A DNA stretch of 17,171 nt from Roseburia sp. CAG:309 (GTDB lineage Bacteria > Bacillota > Clostridia > Lachnospirales > Lachnospiraceae): the NCBI GenBank assembly GCA_000434115.1, contig FR894005.1:1-17171 (forward strand), in the 5' to 3' direction. Every line of letters starts with the position of its first letter. Position 1 is the stretch's first letter. The notes under the pieces were generated by a model. It did not search any database. It was not told the DNA's origin and worked only from the letters and a program-made list of their open reading frames with translations. Below, piece after piece: positions 14,258 through 17,171 of this stretch. Position numbers and translations under genes: made by a program.

Positions 14258-14293
14258 AAAAAAGCGCCGCACCCCGAAGGGTTCAGCGCCTTT
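14258..14293 (-). terminator. UUCG-capped hairpin with U6 in the ABC operon leader
   Basis: On the minus strand AAA-G-GCGC, then UG with one A/G mismatch, then ACCC, close over a UUCG loop onto GGGU, CG and GCGC-UUUUUU. It begins about 11 bases after the predicted transcription start and ends about 26 bases before the start codon. It has the form of an intrinsic terminator, but in this position it could be an attenuator or a 5' mRNA-stabilising stem. Confidence 0.6.
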
Positions 14294-14309
14294 GCTTTTT
14301 GTTATCCTT

Positions 14310-14338
14310 ATCATACCGAACAAAATGCCATCTGTCAA
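14310..14338 (-). promoter_or_regulatory. Sigma-A promoter of the nine-gene ABC/catabolic operon
   Basis: On the minus strand a perfect -35 TTGACA (14333-14338) is 17 bases from TATGAT (14310-14315, five of six matches). The predicted start is 14303, giving a leader of about 70 bases before the binding-protein ATG. Confidence 0.8.
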
Positions 14339-14340
14339 TA

Positions 14341-14506
14341 CGGAGTTCTCCACAAATATCACTCTGCGATTTTAGCATAAATGCAAAAAAATGATAGCAA
14401 AATGAGAATTGTTCTCGATTTTCTTTGGTTATATTGTCTGTTTCTTTCCGTGTTTTTCTTTATCTTTTATGCTGGTTGCACAAAATCGGCTCATTTTTGC
14501 GGTCTG
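14341..14506. other. Noncoding stretch upstream of the ABC operon with two palindromes
   Basis: Part of the 393-base noncoding gap between the divergent operons. I see no gene here. Two small palindromes could be protein sites: GCAT-AA-ATGC at 14375-14384, with matching A/T flanks, and GAGAA-TTG-TTCTC at 14404-14416. Their centres lie about 75 and 105 bases upstream of the predicted ABC-operon start. No known box is matched. Confidence 0.35.
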
Positions 14507-14521
14507 ACTGGTACTACCAGT
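14507..14521. promoter_or_regulatory. GntR/FadR-type operator at the gntR promoter
   Basis: ACTGGTA-C-TACCAGT is a perfect 15-bp palindrome, with TGGT/ACCA arms as in FadR-subfamily operators. Its last base is the first base of the -35 hexamer of the gntR promoter, and a half-site ACCAGT follows at 14525-14530. Binding there would block RNA polymerase, so autoregulation by the adjacent GntR protein is likely. Confidence 0.7.
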
Positions 14522-14549
14522 TGAACCAGTTTAGCAGATATGCTATACT
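14521..14549 (+). promoter_or_regulatory. Sigma-A promoter of the gntR-AEC operon
   Basis: TTGAAC (14521-14526) and TATACT (14544-14549) are 17 bases apart, with TGC directly before the -10 box (extended -10). The predicted start near 14556 lies inside the partial repeat that fills the leader. Confidence 0.8.
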
Positions 14550-14595
14550 GTAACTATTCAGGATCCAATGTAATGTATGGAAATCCATGAATCGT
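14550..14595 (+). repeat. Left-half copy of the GTAACTATTCAGGAT repeat in the gntR leader
   Basis: Starts with GTAACTATTCAGGAT, then AATGT, GGAAATC and ATGAATCGT, all shared in order with the left arm of the palindromic element at 17016-17108. The right arm is missing here; the gntR ribosome binding site lies in its place. An internal ATGGA-AA-TCCAT stem can form. Confidence 0.65.
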
Positions 14596-14625
14596 TATGT
14601 TATAGGTTGAAAGGGGGAATTTCTT

Positions 14626-15303
14626 ATGAGAGATGCTTTATCTACCAAAATCGCGTCGGAGCTTTGCGCCCGCATCCATTCCGGCGAGCTAAAGGAAAAT
14701 GACAAGCTGCCGTCGGAGCGTATTCTGGCTTCCCAATACGATGTCAGCCGCAATGTCATCCGCGAATCGATCAAAATACTTGTTGAAAAAAATCTGGTGA
14801 TCAATATTCCGGGAAAGGGAAATTATGTTTCCCGCCCAACCCAGTCAAGTATTGCAGATAAATTGGAAAATGCCATTCATTTATCCGATGTTCCGGCTTC
14901 GGAAATTGTGGATGCGCGGCAGTTTCTGGAGATCAGTGTGATGGAAAAATATCTTCTTTCTATTACAGAGCAGGAAGTCGCTGAGCTGGAACATTTATAT
15001 GAAAAAATGGAATCTGCCCGCGGCAATTACGCGCTGTTTTGGGAATATGACACAAAATTTCACCTGCAATTGATCGGCTGTTCCAAAAATAGTATTTTAA
15101 CTTTATTTTTGTCCACACTATATCGTATGACACAGAAAAATATTATTATGAATTCGGAAGATCCGGTGTCGGCGGTTGCATTTTCGCAGTCGGATCATGC
15201 GGAGATTATTGAGGCGGTGAAGACGAAAGACCGGGAACGGCTCTGTCACGCGATTGAACGCCACCTCTCTCCGCTTCACGAGTTTTATAAGGAGGAAGTC
15301 TGA
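14626..15303 (+). CDS. GntR-family (FadR/FCD subfamily) transcriptional regulator
   Basis: A 225-aa regulator. The N-terminal winged helix-turn-helix (about 3-70) has the GntR hallmarks LPSERILASQYDVSRNVIRE and the wing PGKGNYV. The C-terminal FCD ligand domain (about 90-220) keeps the metal-binding set D142 and H146 (EYDTKFH), H191 (QSDHAEI) and H213 (IERHL). FCD proteins with these residues usually sense organic acids or amino-acid breakdown products through the bound metal. AAAGGGGG precedes the ATG. It is followed after two bases by an AEC transporter gene and is divergent from the nine-gene operon, so it is the leading candidate to control both. An operator-like palindrome lies at its own promoter; I found no second copy at the ABC promoter. 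Confidence 0.93.
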   Translation: MRDALSTKIASELCARIHSGELKENDKLPSERILASQYDVSRNVIRESIKILVEKNLVINIPGKGNYVSRPTQSSIADKLENAIHLSDVPASEIVDARQFLEISVMEKYLLSITEQEVAELEHLYEKMESARGNYALFWEYDTKFHLQLIGCSKNSILTLFLSTLYRMTQKNIIMNSEDPVSAVAFSQSDHAEIIEAVKTKDRERLCHAIERHLSPLHEFYKEEV

Positions 15304-15305
15304 GT

Positions 15306-16250
15306 ATGGATATTTTTGTTGTCGCCGGACAAATGCTGGTTCTCTTTGCCATGATGTTTACCGGTTATTTCCTTGCCCGCAGAGACTGGATCAATGACTC
15401 GCTGTCTTCGGCGCTTTCCCGTCTTGTGGTTAATATTTTCAATCCTTTTTTGATGATTTCCAGTGTTTTCGGCCAGAGTTTAAAACAAAGCGGCCCTTTA
15501 TTCTGGGAAAATCTGGCACTTGTCGGCATTTTTTACCTGCTTCTTTTTCTCGCCGGATTTTTTATCGTATTTATCCTTCGGCCGGAAAGCCGCAAAGCAC
15601 CGATCTACAAACTGCTGACACTGCTTCCGAACTGCGGTTTTATGGGCATTCCTATCGTGAGTTCGCTGCTTGGCGCGCAGTATATTATCTACGTCGCGGT
15701 GTATATGCTCGTTTTTAATCTCATCATATATACTTACGGCATTTCGCTCGTCCGCCGCTCGCTTTCGGATGGCAGCGCACCGGCTCTCAGCATGTCGGCA
15801 AGACTCCGCCAGATCTTTGGCAATACCGGCGTGCTGGCCTCCCTTATCACGATCGTATTGTTTGTATCGGGCATTTCCCTGCCGGAAAATGTGCAGAAAT
15901 TTATCACTTATATGGGAAATCCCTGCGTGCCGCTGTCCATGATCCTTATCGGCTGTTCGCTTGCCGCAAGTTCGCTTTCCAAGATTTTCCAAGAAGTACG
16001 TCTTTATGGATTTGCCCTGATCAAAATGTTTGCAATTCCGATTCTGGCAAGTTTCCTTGTCCGCCTGCTGCCTTTTGACCCATTGATCCTTACGTTATTT
16101 ATCATTATGCTTGCTCTTCCTTCGGGCAGTATGGTGGTTCTTATCACGGAAGAATACAAAGGCGATGTCCAGCTTGCCTCCGCCGGCGTAGTTCTTACAA
16201 CGATCGTGTCTTTATTCTCCATTCCTATCGTGAGTTTATTTGTCGGATAA
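15306..16250 (+). CDS. AEC-family membrane transporter
   Basis: A 314-aa integral membrane protein with about ten hydrophobic spans in two five-helix halves separated near residues 150-170 by a polar loop (VRRSLSDGSAPALSMSARLR). The N-terminal half has the family-typical RLVVNIFNPFLMISSVFG and the mid-helix NCGFMGIPIVSSLLG. The second half ends in LPSGSMVVLITEEYKGD, another conserved AEC feature. Bacterial AEC proteins move organic acids such as malate, lactate or related carboxylates, often by exchange. AAGGAGG at 15290-15296 lies inside the end of gntR, and the two genes are two bases apart. It may export the acid end-product of the divergent catabolic operon. Confidence 0.9.
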   Translation: MDIFVVAGQMLVLFAMMFTGYFLARRDWINDSLSSALSRLVVNIFNPFLMISSVFGQSLKQSGPLFWENLALVGIFYLLLFLAGFFIVFILRPESRKAPIYKLLTLLPNCGFMGIPIVSSLLGAQYIIYVAVYMLVFNLIIYTYGISLVRRSLSDGSAPALSMSARLRQIFGNTGVLASLITIVLFVSGISLPENVQKFITYMGNPCVPLSMILIGCSLAASSLSKIFQEVRLYGFALIKMFAIPILASFLVRLLPFDPLILTLFIIMLALPSGSMVVLITEEYKGDVQLASAGVVLTTIVSLFSIPIVSLFVG

Positions 16251-16273
16251 AATTCTCTTTACCAAATCTTAAC

Positions 16274-16302
16274 TTGCTATTGCACCGTTGCGGCGTTATA
16301 AT
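16274..16302 (+). promoter_or_regulatory. Promoter of the 136-aa protein gene, -10 inside an inverted repeat
   Basis: TTGCTA (16274-16279) and a perfect TATAAT (16297-16302) are 17 bases apart. TTGCACCGT (16280-16288) and its exact inverse ACGGTGCAA (16304-16312) bracket the -10 box, an arrangement suited to a repressor site or a start-proximal cruciform. No T-run follows, so it is not a terminator for the AEC gene. Confidence 0.6.
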
Positions 16303-16361
16303 GACGGTGCAAGCAAGTAACGATTCTTTTCAGACCCAGTGATTGCATGGGAGGGATTACG

Positions 16362-16772
16362 ATGTGCAGCTCACAGACCAGAAAACACCTTATGGGATTT
16401 TTAATCTTAGCCATATTGTTGTGTGAAATGTGTTTCTTTTTACAATCTGCAAACACATCTTCTTTTTGCGTCCAGACCACACAATCCACCAAACATGTCA
16501 CTCACGCACAGCTCAGCGACGGCTCAAAGGTTGTTTATGAGGAACGTATCTCTAAAACTCCCGATGCCGGTGCGGAATCTTTTTGCAAAAGTGAACAGCA
16601 TACCCTGCAATCTTTTATTCGTCGATTGTCCGCTTGCCTTTCGACGGTGGAATACCTTCCACGCACATTTCATTCCACTCTGTTTTTACAGATTTCCGAT
16701 GTGACGCATAATACAAGTGGACACATTTCTCTGATTCAATGCATCTATCTAAAGGACGGTAAAAAACGTTGA
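16362..16772 (+). CDS. Hypothetical membrane-anchored or secreted protein
   Basis: A 136-aa protein of no family I recognise. A basic N-terminus (SSQTRKH) is followed by one hydrophobic segment at about 10-29 (LMGFLILAILLCEMCFFLQS), so the remaining roughly 105 residues are probably outside the cell. That part is polar, rich in Ser, Thr and His, with scattered cysteines (C36, and others near 74 and 91). An earlier in-frame ATG at 16347 exists, but GGGAGGG lies six bases before 16362, so the later start is chosen. It has its own promoter with an inverted repeat around the -10 box. No neighbour suggests a function. Base composition and ribosome binding site look like those of real genes nearby. 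Confidence 0.6.
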   Translation: MCSSQTRKHLMGFLILAILLCEMCFFLQSANTSSFCVQTTQSTKHVTHAQLSDGSKVVYEERISKTPDAGAESFCKSEQHTLQSFIRRLSACLSTVEYLPRTFHSTLFLQISDVTHNTSGHISLIQCIYLKDGKKR

Positions 16773-16866
16773 TTCCCCCTTGCTAAAATTGTAAACTTTT
16801 TCCATTTTTAGTGGTTTATTAAAGTGCGCCGCAGACGCGGCAGTAAGCACAGAAATGAGGGAACAT

Positions 16867-16989
16867 ATGTTAGAATATATTATTATTGGATTGGCAGCAG
16901 TCCTTTTAATCGGCGCTTGTATTTTCAGTTTTCGCATTGACAATTCGGGGAAAGAAGATGCGATCACCGATAATCCAAAAACCAAATAA
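16867..16989 (+). CDS. 40-aa single-pass membrane protein
   Basis: A short open frame with a clear ribosome site (GAGG six bases before the ATG). It encodes one membrane helix at about 3-21 (EYIIIGLAAVLLIGACIFSF), then a charged tail (RIDNSGKEDAITDNPKTK). The layout, a hydrophobic start with a polar cytoplasmic or external tail, is typical of small bacterial membrane proteins. A GCCGC-AGAC-GCGGC hairpin (16828-16841) sits just upstream of the ribosome site. It follows the 136-aa protein gene by 94 bases and is in the same direction. Function unknown. Confidence 0.5.
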   Translation: MLEYIIIGLAAVLLIGACIFSFRIDNSGKEDAITDNPKTK

Positions 16990-17015
16990 AATCATAGATT
17001 AAATTAAACCAAAAG

Positions 17016-17108
17016 GTAACTATTCAGGATATAATGTGCGGAAATCAATGAATCGTCGTGCTTGCACGTAAGAGGTTTTGATTTCTGTACATTAATCCTA
17101 ATAGTTAC
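17016..17108. repeat. 93-bp near-perfect palindromic element (MITE/REP-like)
   Basis: The left end GTAACTATT, AGGAT, TAATGT, GAAATCA (from 17016) is repeated in the same order on the opposite strand from 17108 inward. The left arm has two single-base insertions and there are three mismatches between TAATGT and GAAATCA. The centre is CGTGC-TT-GCACG (17057-17068). The whole unit can fold into one long stem. It contains no gene. The left arm recurs at 14550-14595, so it is a dispersed repeat. TATAAT at 17030-17035 is part of the left arm but has no good -35. Confidence 0.75.
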
Positions 17109-17124
17109 AACAAAAACAAAAAAT

Positions 17125-17136
17125 AACGTTAACGTT
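17125..17136. promoter_or_regulatory. AACGTTAACGTT palindrome before the last gene
   Basis: A perfect 12-bp palindrome made of two AACGTT units, ending six bases before the GAAAGGAG ribosome site of the gene that starts at 17158. It could be an operator in the leader; no regulator is identifiable in the window. Confidence 0.4.
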
Positions 17137-17157
17137 TTTCGAAAGGAGCCTTTCATC

Positions 17158-17171
17158 ATGAGTAACATTTT
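17158..17171 (+). CDS. Start of a gene cut by the window edge
   Basis: ATG followed by three more full codons (MSNI) at the right edge. GAAAGGAG at 17141-17148 gives a nine-base spacing, so this is very probably a real start. The product cannot be inferred. Confidence 0.6.

Noticed and set aside
14233..14303. Riboswitch or T-box in the ABC operon leader
   Set aside because: The leader is only about 70 bases with a single hairpin; there is no room for an aptamer or T-box body and no T-box sequence was seen.
14404..14416. LexA or Fur box at GAGAATTGTTCTC
   Set aside because: The spacing and bases do not match the Gram-positive LexA box (GAAC-N4-GTTC) or a Fur/PerR box, so it is left as an unnamed palindrome.
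15498..15992. Minus-strand open frame of 164 codons
   Set aside because: Antisense to the AEC transporter; the very polar composition is the usual mirror of a membrane protein gene.
16749..16985. Minus-strand open frame of 78 codons
   Set aside because: It overlaps the plus-strand 40-aa frame, which has the better ribosome site and a coherent membrane helix. The minus-strand product shows no pattern.
1..17171. CRISPR array, tRNA, rRNA, insertion sequence with transposase, prophage genes
   Set aside because: No regularly spaced repeats, no cloverleaf or rRNA segments recognised, and no transposase, integrase or phage structural protein among the frames.

Overview
The window looks like a chromosomal segment of an anaerobic, low-to-moderate GC member of the Bacillota, most likely Clostridia of the Lachnospiraceae type. 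The signs are strong AAGGAGG-like ribosome binding sites, sigma-A promoters, one TTG start, a LytTR two-component pair, an ECF sigma/zinc anti-sigma pair, and a Crp/Fnr-ferredoxin-Hcp-like redox cluster. No rRNA, tRNA, CRISPR array, transposase or phage gene is visible.

Layout. (1) 1-886, minus: a LytTR response regulator followed by the 5' end of a membrane sensor, probably a histidine kinase, cut by the window edge. (2) 1105-2554, plus: an ECF sigma factor overlapping its zinc-finger, single-pass anti-sigma factor. (3) 2645-4894: a TTG-started Crp/Fnr regulator (plus) divergent from a ferredoxin-like protein and a small Hcp-like helical Fe-S protein (minus). A palindrome in the shared intergenic region sits exactly at -41.5 relative to the predicted ferredoxin-side transcription start, the class II Crp/Fnr activation geometry. 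(4) 4919-5046: a compact set of nested hairpins and a bidirectional terminator between convergent genes. (5) 5061-14232, minus: nine co-directional genes with mostly tiny gaps, probably one operon. In transcription order they are: polar amino acid binding lipoprotein, permease, ATPase, SSAT-like N-acetyltransferase, D-2-hydroxyacid dehydrogenase, YtcJ-like amidohydrolase, class III PLP enzyme, APH-fold small-molecule kinase, and class I aminotransferase. (6) 14626-16250, plus: a FadR-type GntR regulator and an AEC transporter, divergent from the operon. (7) 16251-17171: a 136-aa membrane or secreted protein, a 40-aa single-pass protein, an almost fully palindromic 93-bp repeat, and the start of another gene.

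How the parts may fit. Regions 5 and 6 read as a self-contained module for uptake, export and breakdown of an amine or amino-acid-like compound. The ABC system imports. The AEC carrier could exchange an organic-acid product. The acetyltransferase, amidohydrolase, two PLP enzymes, kinase and hydroxyacid dehydrogenase could acetylate, deacylate, phosphorylate or eliminate, transaminate and reduce. I know of no described pathway with exactly this gene set, so the substrate is open. The gntR promoter carries a perfect 15-bp operator-like palindrome next to its -35 box, suggesting autoregulation. The ABC operon has a consensus promoter followed at once by a UUCG-capped hairpin with six U residues.

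The main novelty candidates are this operon, the Crp/ferredoxin/Hcp-like trio, and the 17016-17108 palindrome, whose left half recurs in the gntR leader. All assignments come from reading motifs by eye; no database search was run.
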